Assembly (NCBI RefSeq): GCF_000383235.1
Contig: NZ_KB910925.1
Coordinates: 1 to 64,000 of the forward strand
Source of the DNA: Bacillus sp. 123MFChir2
GTDB taxonomy: Bacteria; Bacillota; Bacilli; Bacillales; Bacillaceae_G
DNA length: 64,000 nt
Direction: 5' to 3'
Positions 8,554 to 16,872 of the stretch are shown here, in pieces (the stretch's first letter is position 1; each line of letters opens with the position of its first letter). Both the position numbers and the translations under genes were made by a program. The notes below the pieces were generated by a model that did no database searches, was not told the origin of the DNA, and worked only from the letters and a program-made list of their open reading frames with translations.

Positions 8554-9547
8554 CTTCTTCACCTCTTTGAATAACAATACGACCTTCTTTTTCTAGTTTT
8601 TTCACAGTACTTGTAATCGTTTGTTGTGCTTTTTCAGCATCTTTCATCTTAAGTGGACCAATACCATCTAGTTCTTCCAAAATCATATTTTTACGGTTAT
8701 TAGACATACATGTAAATAACTTCTCTTTAATTTCTTCTTTCGCAATTTTTAATGCTTTAGCAATAAGTCCGTTATCGGCAATTTCTTCTAATACACGACG
8801 CATTGCTAAATCTTCAAGACGTAATAAGTCTTCAAAGACAAACATGTTCTCTTTAATTTTCTCAGATAATTCATAATCAACTTCATCAAGTTTTTCAAAT
8901 ACTGTTTTCTCTACACCGCGAGAAACGTTATTTAAGATGTTTACAATCGTTTTCAAGCCATCCGTTTTGTTAATTGCACTAAACGCCATCATGTTTAATT
9001 TCGATTTTAACAGATCGCCAATTTGTGCAATCAGATCGCTATCAACTTGTTCAAGCTTTGCAATCCCCATAACTGTTTCCACTCTTTTATAATCTGGCAA
9101 TCTTTCAATTAACCTTGAAGCAAGTTGTGGTTTTATGTACGACGCAATAATGGCAATTGTCTGTGGTGATTCATCGTTTAATACCGTTAGTAATGGTTCT
9201 AAATCCGTCAGTGAGTTAAGAAACTCAAACGGATTATCTTTATTGTACCATAAGTCTTCTAATAACTTTTCCAGCTCTTCTTCCGGCATATTTTTGAAAA
9301 TACGGCGAATATATTCTTTATCTGGTGTTACTAAATTCAATTCTTTTACATTTAATTCATATAAAAATTCCCCTAATACGTTTTCTAACGTTTCGGCTTT
9401 ATATGCACGAAACTTAGCAATTTCGCGTAATAATACTTCTTTTTCTTCTTCATTCATATATTCAATAATTTGTGTTGCCACATCTTCATCTAACATACGA
9501 ACAAGTATGGCAGCTTTTTCTTTCGAAGAGATTCCGTCTATCATCAC
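8540..9547 (-). CDS. fliG: Flagellar motor switch protein FliG
   Basis: FliG is the rotor protein that meets the stator and switches direction. The 335-residue length fits the family. Recognisable parts are the N-terminal FliF-binding domain (KEKAAILVRMLDEDVATQII), the middle ARM domain (IASYIKPQLASRLIERLPDY) and the C-terminal torque helix with charged residues (LLRLEDLAMRRVLEEI). It is 9 bp after fliF and overlaps the start of fliH, inside one operon. Confidence 0.95.
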   Translation of the reverse strand: MMIDGISSKEKAAILVRMLDEDVATQIIEYMNEEEKEVLLREIAKFRAYKAETLENVLGEFLYELNVKELNLVTPDKEYIRRIFKNMPEEELEKLLEDLWYNKDNPFEFLNSLTDLEPLLTVLNDESPQTIAIIASYIKPQLASRLIERLPDYKRVETVMGIAKLEQVDSDLIAQIGDLLKSKLNMMAFSAINKTDGLKTIVNILNNVSRGVEKTVFEKLDEVDYELSEKIKENMFVFEDLLRLEDLAMRRVLEEIADNGLIAKALKIAKEEIKEKLFTCMSNNRKNMILEELDGIGPLKMKDAEKAQQTITSTVKKLEKEGRIVIQRGEEDVLI

Positions 9548-9556
9548 TTATGTCCC

Positions 9557-11107
9557 TCACTGTCCGTTTAACCATTTTTTAATTACTTTTGCAGTACCTT
9601 CTGTATGTTCTCTGGCTACTTGATGTACTTGCTCATCTAATGAAGGTTCTGTCGTTTCTGGTACTTCTATTTTCTCTTTATATTCCATAACGTCTTCGGT
9701 AGCCGCTATTTCTTCCATTACTTCTGGTTCAAACTCTTCTTCTTCTTCTTCTTTTCGTTTCGCCAAGAAGTACCATAGTGCACCGCCTATTAATAATAAG
9801 CCTACTAAAGAACCTCCAAGAACCCACCAATTAAAGCCACTTTCTTGTGCTTCTTTTGGTTCTGCTTTCTTCGGCTCATCAAATTGAACAGTCACAATAT
9901 TCACTTGACCATTCGTAAAGTTTCCATTTGGATCAGCTTGTAATCCAGCAGCAGTTCCAATTGCTTGCTTAAAGGCATTAATATCAATATTTCTTTTTGC
10001 TAATGTTTTATTATCTACCCAAACAACGATATTCGTTTTCGTTAATTCTGGATGTTTCTTAACTGTTTCAACCGTTTTATCAATTTCATAGTTTTCGATT
10101 TTATTTCCACTATTTTGATCATAGACAACTTTTCCATTTTTGTTCTTATCAATTCCATAGTTAGGAACTTCACCGTTTGCAGTAATCCCTGCGCTTTGCT
10201 GCGGTGCTCCTTCTTGTGCTGTCGATTTCTCTTGTTGATCTTGTTTACTGCGAAGTACACCTTTGTCACCATACTTCTCAGACTGCCTTGTCATTTCATC
10301 GTAGTTCACAGATACTTTCGTATTCACTTTAAAATCATTTAACTTAAACATGCCCGTTAATGTTGATTCAATATCTTGCTTTAATTTATCTTCAATTTCA
10401 TTTTGAAGTTTTATTTCTTTGTCATAAGAAGATGAACCCTTATTTTGTGATTCACTTGTGCCTTTTGAAAGGATTCCTTTTTTATTATCAATAACGCTTA
10501 CTTCTTCTGATTTTACCCCTGTTACAGCAGCACTAATCATATGTTGAATACCCATAATTTGATCTTCCGTTAACGTTTGGCCTCTTTTCACGCCAACTGT
10601 CACAGCTGCTGTACCTTTTGCTTTCTCTTCCTCAAAAATTGTTTCTTTTTCTGGTAAAGTAATTTGTACATTTGCACTTTCAATTGTTGCAAAATTTCTT
10701 ACAATATCTTGCTCTAATTGCTTCTTCGTTCCGACAAGCTGTTTCATCTTTTTATCTTGCTCACTAGAACCAAGCGAACTTTCCAACAAAATGTCTTCAC
10801 CGCTTTTCGAATTAAACGGTAAACCCATTCCTGTCATTTCTTTTCGAATCATAGAGGCATCTTTCTTTAATACAGCAATAGAACCGTCTTGATTCAGCTT
10901 ATAGTCAACCCCTAACTTCGATAATTCAACAGTTATATCTTGTTTATCTTTATCACTTAAACTTTGGTAAACAGTCACATATTTATCAGGCATCGTGTAA
11001 TATAGCAATCCAGCTGTAATAATAGCTAAAATAGCAGCTCCAATCACCATCTTATGCCACGTCTTTAACGACTGGAACACACCTTTTATTTTTTCCATTT
11101 CACACAC
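9557..11107 (-). CDS. fliF: Flagellar MS-ring protein FliF
   Basis: FliF forms the membrane-supramembrane ring. Two membrane segments are visible, near residues 20-40 (MVIGAAILAIITAGLLYYTM) and near 430-450 (WWVLGGSLVGLLLIGGALWY), flanking the large periplasmic-side ring-building domains (YKLNQDGSIAVLKKD, QITLPEKE). The C-terminal cytoplasmic tail that binds FliG is acidic. The start may be MEKIKG, three codons inside, since the ribosome binding site is poor for either choice. It lies directly after fliE. Confidence 0.95.
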   Translation of the reverse strand: MCEMEKIKGVFQSLKTWHKMVIGAAILAIITAGLLYYTMPDKYVTVYQSLSDKDKQDITVELSKLGVDYKLNQDGSIAVLKKDASMIRKEMTGMGLPFNSKSGEDILLESSLGSSEQDKKMKQLVGTKKQLEQDIVRNFATIESANVQITLPEKETIFEEEKAKGTAAVTVGVKRGQTLTEDQIMGIQHMISAAVTGVKSEEVSVIDNKKGILSKGTSESQNKGSSSYDKEIKLQNEIEDKLKQDIESTLTGMFKLNDFKVNTKVSVNYDEMTRQSEKYGDKGVLRSKQDQQEKSTAQEGAPQQSAGITANGEVPNYGIDKNKNGKVVYDQNSGNKIENYEIDKTVETVKKHPELTKTNIVVWVDNKTLAKRNIDINAFKQAIGTAAGLQADPNGNFTNGQVNIVTVQFDEPKKAEPKEAQESGFNWWVLGGSLVGLLLIGGALWYFLAKRKEEEEEEFEPEVMEEIAATEDVMEYKEKIEVPETTEPSLDEQVHQVAREHTEGTAKVIKKWLNGQ

Positions 11108-11121
11108 ATCCGTCCATATTT

Positions 11122-11418
11122 CTAAATTTGCATACTCATAAGCTGTTTATAATTTTCGATAAGATTATCTCTAATAACAGCTGCAGTTTTCATTTGTGCT
11201 TCTGCTTTTTTTTGTTGAATCATTACTTCATGTGTTTCTCCTACACCTTTTGTAAGCAAATCATATACTGCTGTTTGGGCATTATTTTGTGTTTGATTCA
11301 TGCCTTCAAGTAAATCGATAAACGCTTTTCCTTCTACAGGCACAGAAGACGTTTTCGGTGCTGTGAGCGGCTGAATTCCGCTAAACGGCTGTGTATTAAC
11401 AATCGATTGAATTTTCAT
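11122..11418 (-). CDS. fliE: Rod-MS-ring adaptor FliE
   Basis: FliE joins the MS ring to the rod. The protein has 98 residues with the typical central FIDLLEGMNQTQNNAQTAVY segment and C-terminal helix VMIQQKKAEAQMKTAAVIRD. This size and pattern are characteristic. It follows flgC after a 27-bp gap and precedes fliF by 14 bp. Confidence 0.93.
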   Translation of the reverse strand: MKIQSIVNTQPFSGIQPLTAPKTSSVPVEGKAFIDLLEGMNQTQNNAQTAVYDLLTKGVGETHEVMIQQKKAEAQMKTAAVIRDNLIENYKQLMSMQI

Positions 11419-11445
11419 ACGTTATCTCCCTCTCCTTTTGGATTC

Positions 11446-11859
11446 TTAACCTCGCCCAATTTCTAAATCTTTATCAAGCATTTTTTTATTAGCATTAAAT
11501 ACACTTGTATTTGCTTCATACATCTTTTGAGCGACCATTACGTTTGTCATTTCCGCAGTCATATCAATATTCGGATAACGTACGTACCCTTCTGCATTTG
11601 CTTGTGGGTGCGATGGATCGTAAATCAAATTCTCCCTTGGATCGGTTTCAATAGATTCTACTTTCACACCTGTGTTAGGTTGTTGTTGTAGCATGCTTGC
11701 AAAACTATTATTTTGCGCTAACACTACGCTGCGGCGATGGTATGGTCCTCCATCAGCTCCTACTGTCGTATTGGCATTTACAATATTATCAGAAGTAACT
11801 TCCATCCATTTCTTTGCTGCTGTTAAACCAGAACCACTCGCATTAATTGCTTGAAACAT
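11446..11859 (-). CDS. flgC: Proximal rod protein FlgC
   Basis: FlgC is a rod subunit. The N-terminus MFQAINASGSGLTAAKKWME with SDNIVNANTT is the axial-protein signature. The C-terminus NVMVAQKMYEANTSVFNANK is the matching helix. At 137 residues it is the FlgC size class. It lies 17 bp after flgB. Confidence 0.93.
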   Translation of the reverse strand: MFQAINASGSGLTAAKKWMEVTSDNIVNANTTVGADGGPYHRRSVVLAQNNSFASMLQQQPNTGVKVESIETDPRENLIYDPSHPQANAEGYVRYPNIDMTAEMTNVMVAQKMYEANTSVFNANKKMLDKDLEIGRG

Positions 11860-11876
11860 ATATTTCCCCTCTTTTC

Positions 11877-12284
11877 CTAACGTCCTCTAGCTGCTTGATC
11901 AATTGTATACTGCGTATTAATCGCATTAATAGATACACCGTATAACTGATTCGTTTTGACAAGATCAATCATTTCTTTTGTCACATCAACACTATTGCCA
12001 TCTTCTTTAACAGCCAAATTATTTGTTCGAATCTTTGCATATGTATTTGTTTCGTTTGTCAGTGGTAAATGCATTACATTCGTTTGATACATTTGTCTAT
12101 TTTTTTGTAAATCTAATTCATTTTTTTTATACAGTTCATTACTCCCTACAAGTTGTTCAGCAAAATCAACATCTTGCGCTTTAAAGCCTGGCGTATTCGC
12201 GTTAGAAACATTATTAGAAACAGCATTTCTCTTTGTCACTAAATAATTCATATAATGACCAACATCACTAATAAAATTCGGCAT
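11877..12284 (-). CDS. flgB: Proximal rod protein FlgB
   Basis: FlgB is the first rod subunit, at the head of the flgB-flgC-fliE-fliF-fliG-fliH-fliI operon. Motifs are SNNVSNANTPGFKAQDVDFA and a C-terminal helix MIDLVKTNQLYGVSINAINT. The start MPNFISDVGHY is preferred because GGAGGGAG lies 8-11 nt before this ATG; an earlier in-frame ATG has none. A long AT-rich stretch and a repeat array lie upstream, where the operon promoter must be. Confidence 0.93.
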   Translation of the reverse strand: MPNFISDVGHYMNYLVTKRNAVSNNVSNANTPGFKAQDVDFAEQLVGSNELYKKNELDLQKNRQMYQTNVMHLPLTNETNTYAKIRTNNLAVKEDGNSVDVTKEMIDLVKTNQLYGVSINAINTQYTIDQAARGR

Positions 12285-12469
12285 ATTCTCAACTCCCTCC
12301 ATCATTTAATTTTGATATTTCGATATTATTAACAAACGCATACATTTATTAAAATAATATATTATTATGTATCTCTCAATATTTTATGTCATTTTTACAA
12401 TCTTGTCTTTAAAAAAATTAAAAAAAATATAAAAATATTCTTCTATATAAATATTTTTTAATTTTTAAC

Positions 12470-12672
12470 CCATATATATCCATTTTACTGTTTCAACATA
12501 TAAGTCACTACTATGCAGAATACATCATGATCTGCACTTGTTTTCTCCCTTTGTTTTAAACCTCGCATGTGGCAGAAAAAGGCCTTGAACGCTTCTATCT
12601 ACGGCTAGACGCTCTCGTCTTCTCCCATAAAAAAGAAAGGGGGCTTTATGTCGATTTTTAACTTATATACAT
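12470..12672 (+). repeat. bcr1-like repeat, first unit of a tandem array
   Basis: Complete unit with TTCAACATATAAGTCACTAC, TTGTTTTAAACC, a GTGGCAGAAAAAGGCC core, and AAAAAAGAAAGGGGG near its right end. It is followed head-to-tail by further units up to about 13,220, filling the space between flgB and the next gene. Confidence 0.85.
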
Positions 12673-12767
12673 ATATAAGTTGCTGCTATACAGAAAAAAA
12701 TGACTGCTACTTGCTTTCTATCTTTGCTTTAAACCGCGCACAGGGTGGAAAAAGCCTTGACCGCTAC
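12660..12767 (+). repeat. Left half of a bcr1-like unit interrupted by another copy
   Basis: The unit runs from ATAAGTTGCTGCTATACAG through the core GGAAAAAGCCTTGACCGCTA and then stops. The missing right half (CTATGGCTAAATGCTCTCGT) resumes at about 12,970, after a full second copy. The two halves join into a normal unit when the inserted copy is removed. Confidence 0.8.
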
Positions 12768-12969
12768 TATATAAATACAAGTTGACTTTTTAACATCTAA
12801 GTCGCTGCTATGCAGAACAAAACATGGCCGCTACTCGCTTTCTATCTTTGTTTTAAACTTTGCACGTGGCAAGAAAAGGAACTGACCGCCTCTATGCATG
12901 GCCAGTTGCTCTCGCCCCTCGAAAAAGAAAAGGGTTTTTATGTTAGTTTTTCAATTTGCATTTATATAT
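12768..12969 (+). repeat. bcr1-like repeat inserted inside another copy
   Basis: A full element with ends TATATAAATACAAGTTGAC and CAATTTGCATTTATATA. TATAT occurs at both junctions (12,768 and 12,965), which fits a 5-bp target duplication, although the AT-rich ends make the exact boundary ambiguous. This copy is closer to those at 1.6 and 58.6 kb than to its neighbours in the array. Confidence 0.8.
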
Positions 12970-13220
12970 CTATGGCTAAATGCTCTCGTCTCCTCCCATA
13001 AAAAAGAAAGGGGGGTATGTCGATTTTTAACTTATATACATATATAAGTTGCTGCTATACAGAAAAAATAATCGCTACTTGCTTTCTCTCTTTGTTTTCA
13101 ACCTCACATGTGGCAGAAAAAAGCTCTGACTGCTTCTACGTATGGCCAGATGCTCTCATCCTCCCATAAAAAAGGTTTTTTATGCCGTTTTTTCAAACTG
13201 TATTTCTATATAAATACAAC
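12970..13220 (+). repeat. Right half of the interrupted unit plus a further tandem bcr1-like unit
   Basis: The first part (CTATGGCTAAATGCTCTCGT, then AAAGAAAGGGGGG) completes the interrupted unit. From about 13,030 another unit begins with ATAAGTTGCTGCTATACAG and runs to TTTTTTCAAACTGTATTTCT. The junction between array units (CTTATATACATATATAAG) is the same as at 12,660, so this is a true tandem array. Confidence 0.8.
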
Positions 13221-13243
13221 TTTACAAATATAACAAAAGAAAA

Positions 13244-13272
13244 AGCGATGATCCTTTCGAATACGATCGCTC
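13244..13272 (-). terminator. Terminator downstream of the fliS-fliT-position pair
   Basis: On the minus strand AGCGAT and ATCGCT close a loop of about 16 bases and are followed by TTTTTCTTTT. It ends the fliD-side transcript before the repeat array. Confidence 0.65.
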
Positions 13273-13292
13273 TTCCTTTATATACAAGACTT

Positions 13293-13565
13293 TCAATACT
13301 TACCGTAATACGAATTTGCTTTCATTCTGCTATCATTTACCATAATCATTTCTTCTAATAAGTGCTGATTATGACGAATTTTTTCTGCTGCCTTCGTAAT
13401 AAGCGGAATAACTTCATTAGCGATTTGATCATTCATTGATTCCTCTAATGTTGAAAACCACGTATTAAATTCTGCCATTCGTGTTTTTAATTCCTCTTCT
13501 GATACAATCACATCGTAGGTATCATTAAAACAGCTCACAAATTTTTCATACGCTTTATTGTTCAT
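13293..13565 (-). CDS. Small helical protein at the fliT position
   Basis: The 90-residue, acidic, all-helical protein overlaps the end of fliS by 11 bp. Many flagellar loci carry the FliD chaperone FliT directly behind fliS, and the size and helical character fit. FliT proteins are too diverged to recognise from motifs, so the function is inferred from position. MNNKAYEKF begins inside fliS and is probably translationally coupled. Confidence 0.6.
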   Translation of the reverse strand: MNNKAYEKFVSCFNDTYDVIVSEEELKTRMAEFNTWFSTLEESMNDQIANEVIPLITKAAEKIRHNQHLLEEMIMVNDSRMKANSYYGKY

Positions 13566-13923
13566 CCGCTAACACTCCACGATATCCTTCAATTAAATCT
13601 TGCAACACTTGTACAATTCCATCCATATTTGTAACTGTACGTGTCATTTTCATCATTCCAATTTGCTGACTAATCCAATCGTATAGCGAATATAAACTGT
13701 CATATAAATCTTTACTAATGTCTGGATTCAACTGTAACTTTAATTCATCAAAAATACGATCCAATTTGTCTACTACTTCATCAGCTTGTTCAAACTGAAA
13801 TTTATTTAGTAGTTCTTCTAATTTTCGAAATTCTACAATACATCTTTCATAAATAAAAATTGTATTTTTAATTGGATTACTTGTCATAATGTTATGTTGC
13901 ATATATCGCTGCCACGCTTGCAT
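13555..13923 (-). CDS. fliS: Flagellin export chaperone FliS
   Basis: FliS binds the flagellin C-terminus in the cytoplasm. The N-terminal pattern WQRYMQHNIMTSNPIKNTIF and the following helical bundle with LYSLYDWISQQI are characteristic, and 122 residues is the usual size. GAAGGAG precedes the ATG by 8 nt. A repeat separates it from fliD, unlike the contiguous fliD-fliS arrangement common in Bacillus. Confidence 0.9.
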   Translation of the reverse strand: MQAWQRYMQHNIMTSNPIKNTIFIYERCIVEFRKLEELLNKFQFEQADEVVDKLDRIFDELKLQLNPDISKDLYDSLYSLYDWISQQIGMMKMTRTVTNMDGIVQVLQDLIEGYRGVLADEQ

Positions 13924-13937
13924 ACCATTAACTCCTT

Positions 13938-14142
13938 CTATATAAATCCATTTTGATTTTCCAACATATAAGCCGGGACTATGCAGACTAAAAAATGCCC
14001 CCTACTCGCTTTCTTCTTTTGTTTTATCCTTGCTATGGCAGGAAAAGGCCCTGACCCCCGCTTCTACGTATGGTCAGATGCTCTCATCCTTTTAAAAAGA
14101 AAGGAACTTTTAGGTTGGTTTTTCAATTTGTATTTATACACT
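13938..14142 (+). repeat. bcr1-like dispersed repeat between fliS and fliD
   Basis: Ends TATAAATCCATTTTGATTTT and TTTTTCAATTTGTATTTATA are imperfect inverted repeats. The core ATGGCAGGAAAAGGCCCTGA is conserved. It occupies nearly all of the fliD-fliS gap and lies antisense to both genes. A 75-codon frame through it is a by-product. Confidence 0.85.
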
Positions 14143-14146
14143 TTCC

Positions 14147-15469
14147 TTAATCATCACTCTTTTGTTTTGTCATTGCTTTCATTTGTTTTAACTGCATATC
14201 AAGCATAGCTAATTGCTGTTCTAATTTTGAATATTTACCAACAATTGCTTCCTGTTTCATTTTATTAAGAGAATCGATATCTTTAATTTTACTATCTAAA
14301 TCACGAATTTCTTTATCAATACTTTTAGTTCGTTCCGTCATGAATGACTTAACACCGAATATGCCATCTAGTTTTTTCTCTATCTCGTGTCCAAGGCCAT
14401 TAAAGCCAAAGAAAAAAGCATTTACTGTATCTGGATTTTCTCTAAATGCCGTCTTTAATTTTTCTTCATCAAGTTTCACATTTCCATCCTTCTCAACTTG
14501 AATACCAAAAGAGGATACATATTGATTCCCCTTAGAATAGGAAAACATACTCGTCATTGCATTTTGCAACGAAAATCCTACACTGCTTCCTTGTAAAATC
14601 CCGTCCTTACCTGCAAATAAATCCAATTTTGAAACAGCCTTATTATATTCTGTCGTCATTTTTTTTATTGCATCCATAGCAGCGTTTATATTAGAATCTT
14701 CAACCGTTAGCTTAATTGGTTCTGATGTTTCTTTTTCTAACTTAATCGTTACACCTGGAAGTGCATTAACTGTATTAGATTTACTTGTCTGTGTAATGCC
14801 ATTAATCGTATATTCGGCATCTTGAGGTGGTGTTTCTTCATGAGCAATTTGATTAGATGCATTAAACAAACCTATAGTTTGTAATATATTTCCACCCCCT
14901 TCTGCTAATTTAATTTCCCCGTCTGTTCCTGCTTTTGCAGATGTTACAAACATTTTAGTCCCTAATGTATAGGCAGATACACCATAACCGCCATTATTCA
15001 TCTTATTAATTAAATCTTTATATGTCATATCAACTTTAACTTCTAATGGTTTACCATTAATGTTAAAAATACCAGCTTGACCAATTTGATCGTTTATATT
15101 TATATCTTTCACACTTGTGATTTGATGTCTTTGCGCTAATTTTTGAACAGTAATATTATATGTCCCTGCGAACGCAGACCCATCTGCTTCCGCAGTGATA
15201 AATCCATCTTTAGATGTACTTGTTTTCTTTTCATTTCCTTTAAATGATGACAAATTTGTAAAGGCTGTTACAAAATCATTAAACTCTTTCTTTACACTAG
15301 CATATACATTTTTTTCGTCTACTAAACTCTGTTTTGAACTATTATAAGGCGATTTCTTTGCCTCTAATGCCTGTAATTCTAAATCTACAAGATCTTTTAC
15401 GTTTATAAGATTACTCCCTGTATTCCAAATTTGCTGTTTTCCCCCAATATTACTTATCGTTCCTGCCAT
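14147..15469 (-). CDS. fliD: Filament cap protein FliD
   Basis: FliD caps the filament and guides flagellin folding. The N-terminal domain has the family pattern LVDLELQALEAKKSPYNSSK. A flagellin-hook IN-like motif is present (NITVQKLAQRHQI). The C-terminal FliD domain ends with GKYSKLEQQLAMLDMQLKQM, the expected coiled terminal helix. The 440-residue length is normal. Repeats lie on both sides. Confidence 0.93.
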   Translation of the reverse strand: MAGTISNIGGKQQIWNTGSNLINVKDLVDLELQALEAKKSPYNSSKQSLVDEKNVYASVKKEFNDFVTAFTNLSSFKGNEKKTSTSKDGFITAEADGSAFAGTYNITVQKLAQRHQITSVKDININDQIGQAGIFNINGKPLEVKVDMTYKDLINKMNNGGYGVSAYTLGTKMFVTSAKAGTDGEIKLAEGGGNILQTIGLFNASNQIAHEETPPQDAEYTINGITQTSKSNTVNALPGVTIKLEKETSEPIKLTVEDSNINAAMDAIKKMTTEYNKAVSKLDLFAGKDGILQGSSVGFSLQNAMTSMFSYSKGNQYVSSFGIQVEKDGNVKLDEEKLKTAFRENPDTVNAFFFGFNGLGHEIEKKLDGIFGVKSFMTERTKSIDKEIRDLDSKIKDIDSLNKMKQEAIVGKYSKLEQQLAMLDMQLKQMKAMTKQKSDD

Positions 15470-15486
15470 ACTATTCCACTCCTCAT

Positions 15487-15692
15487 TCTATATAAATCCG
15501 TTTTAATGTTTCAACATAAAAGTCTCTGCTGTGCAGAATACGTCATAACCTGCACTTGCTTACTCCCTTTGTTTTAAACTTTGGTATGTGGCAGGAAAAG
15601 GCCCTGACCGCTCCTATGTACGGCCAGATACTCTCGTCCTCCTATAAAAAAGAAAGGGATTTTATGTCGCTTTTTAACTTATATACATATAT
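15487..15692 (+). repeat. bcr1-like dispersed repeat between fliD and flgL
   Basis: Contains TTCAACATAAAAGTCTCTGC, TTGTTTTAAACTTT, the core GTGGCAGGAAAAGGCCCTGA and a right end TTTTTAACTTATATACATAT. It stops only 4 bp before the flgL stop codon. Same antisense orientation as its neighbours. Confidence 0.85.
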
Positions 15693-15695
15693 TTT

Positions 15696-16559
15696 TTACA
15701 TATAATCTAAAATACTAATTTTACTCATTGTACTTACTGCTTTTAAGGTCGCTTCATACGTTGCATTAATGTACGATAAATCAGATATAGCTACTGCTAA
15801 ATCAACATCCTCAATTTCTTTGCGATTTTCACTTAACGCTAAATTGTGCTCATTTAAAATTGTTTCAAATGCATTTAACGTATTCAGCGTCGCACCGACC
15901 TCTGTTGTACGACCCAAAACCTTATCTAAATTATCTTTATTCTCTTGCTTTAATGTTTCTAACGCTTGTTGATTGCCAGTTTGCATTGCATCTTTTATTT
16001 TTACTAACGTTTCGATCGTTGGAGTTAATAAATCTTTCCCATTTCGAAACACTGGTACTGTATACCCATCATTTAGTGTCCACTTCACATCTTGATTTCC
16101 ACCACGGTATGCCCCATCAGCAGCAAACGGAGGCTGGGTTGTAACTTCTCCTCCAAATATATAACGTCCGTTTTCTTGTGTATTTGCCAAATACACAACC
16201 TGTTTTAATAATTGATCTACTTCCGCTCCAGTCGCTTGCAATTCTTTTGGACCATTTGTCCCATTTAACGCTTGAATCGTAAGATCATTTACTCGTGATA
16301 ACGATTTATAAACACCTTGTAACGAACTTTCTGTTTGTTTTAAAACACTTTTTGAATCTGCTAAATCTTTTTGCATTTGCTCAATGTTTGCTAAAGAATG
16401 TTGAATTGCAAATGATTTACTTGCCGCGAGTGGATCTTCACTCATTCGAATATTCTTTTTACCAGATGTCACTTGATTACGATGATACATTTGCTGAGTA
16501 TTTAGACGCATTAATTCACTTTGGGCCCAATTCACATTTTGAAACGTTGATACTCTCAT
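15696..16559 (-). CDS. flgL: Hook-filament junction protein FlgL
   Basis: FlgL is the distal junction protein. The flagellin-like N-terminal helix (MRVSTFQNVNWAQSELMRLN, then QVTSGKKNIRMSEDP) and C-terminal helix (DVDLAVAISDLSYINATYEA, ending ISILDYM) are both present. Its 287 residues are typical for Bacillus FlgL. It is separated from flgK by a repeat of about 200 bp. Confidence 0.93.
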   Translation of the reverse strand: MRVSTFQNVNWAQSELMRLNTQQMYHRNQVTSGKKNIRMSEDPLAASKSFAIQHSLANIEQMQKDLADSKSVLKQTESSLQGVYKSLSRVNDLTIQALNGTNGPKELQATGAEVDQLLKQVVYLANTQENGRYIFGGEVTTQPPFAADGAYRGGNQDVKWTLNDGYTVPVFRNGKDLLTPTIETLVKIKDAMQTGNQQALETLKQENKDNLDKVLGRTTEVGATLNTLNAFETILNEHNLALSENRKEIEDVDLAVAISDLSYINATYEATLKAVSTMSKISILDYM

Positions 16560-16599
16560 AAAATCTCCCTCTCACTCTTACTCAATTTCGTAGATATAC

Positions 16600-16803
16600 T
16601 TTTTATATAAATCTATTTTCATTCTCCAACATATAAATCGCTGCTATACAGAACAAAACGTATCCCGCACTCGCTTTCTCCTTTTGTTTTAAACTTTGCA
16701 TGCGGCAGGAAAAGGCACTGACCGCTTTTATGCACGGCCAGATGCTCTCGTCCACTTAAAAAAGGAGTTTTTATGTCGGTGTTTCAATCGTATTTATATA
16801 GTC
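16600..16803 (+). repeat. bcr1-like dispersed repeat between flgL and flgK
   Basis: Ends TTTATATAAATCTATTTTC and TTTCAATCGTATTTATATAG form an imperfect inverted pair. The core GCGGCAGGAAAAGGCACTGA and CTTTTATGCACGGCCAGATG are intact. Antisense to flgL and flgK. Confidence 0.85.
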
Positions 16804-16872
16804 TTCTACATGAGCTTTATTTATTCTATAACACTGATTGAACTAATGTTCTCTCATTGTTAATAGCACTAT

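Noticed and set aside
9135-9623. 162-codon plus-strand open frame opposite fliG
   Set aside because: It is Ser/Asn-rich, has no ribosome site and lies entirely opposite a clear fliG, so it is a shadow frame.
12810-13001. 63-codon frame with starts in a repeat; similar frames at 13,981, 58,534 and 62,536
   Set aside because: All are read from the same repeat sequence, with no ribosome binding site; repeats do not code for protein here.
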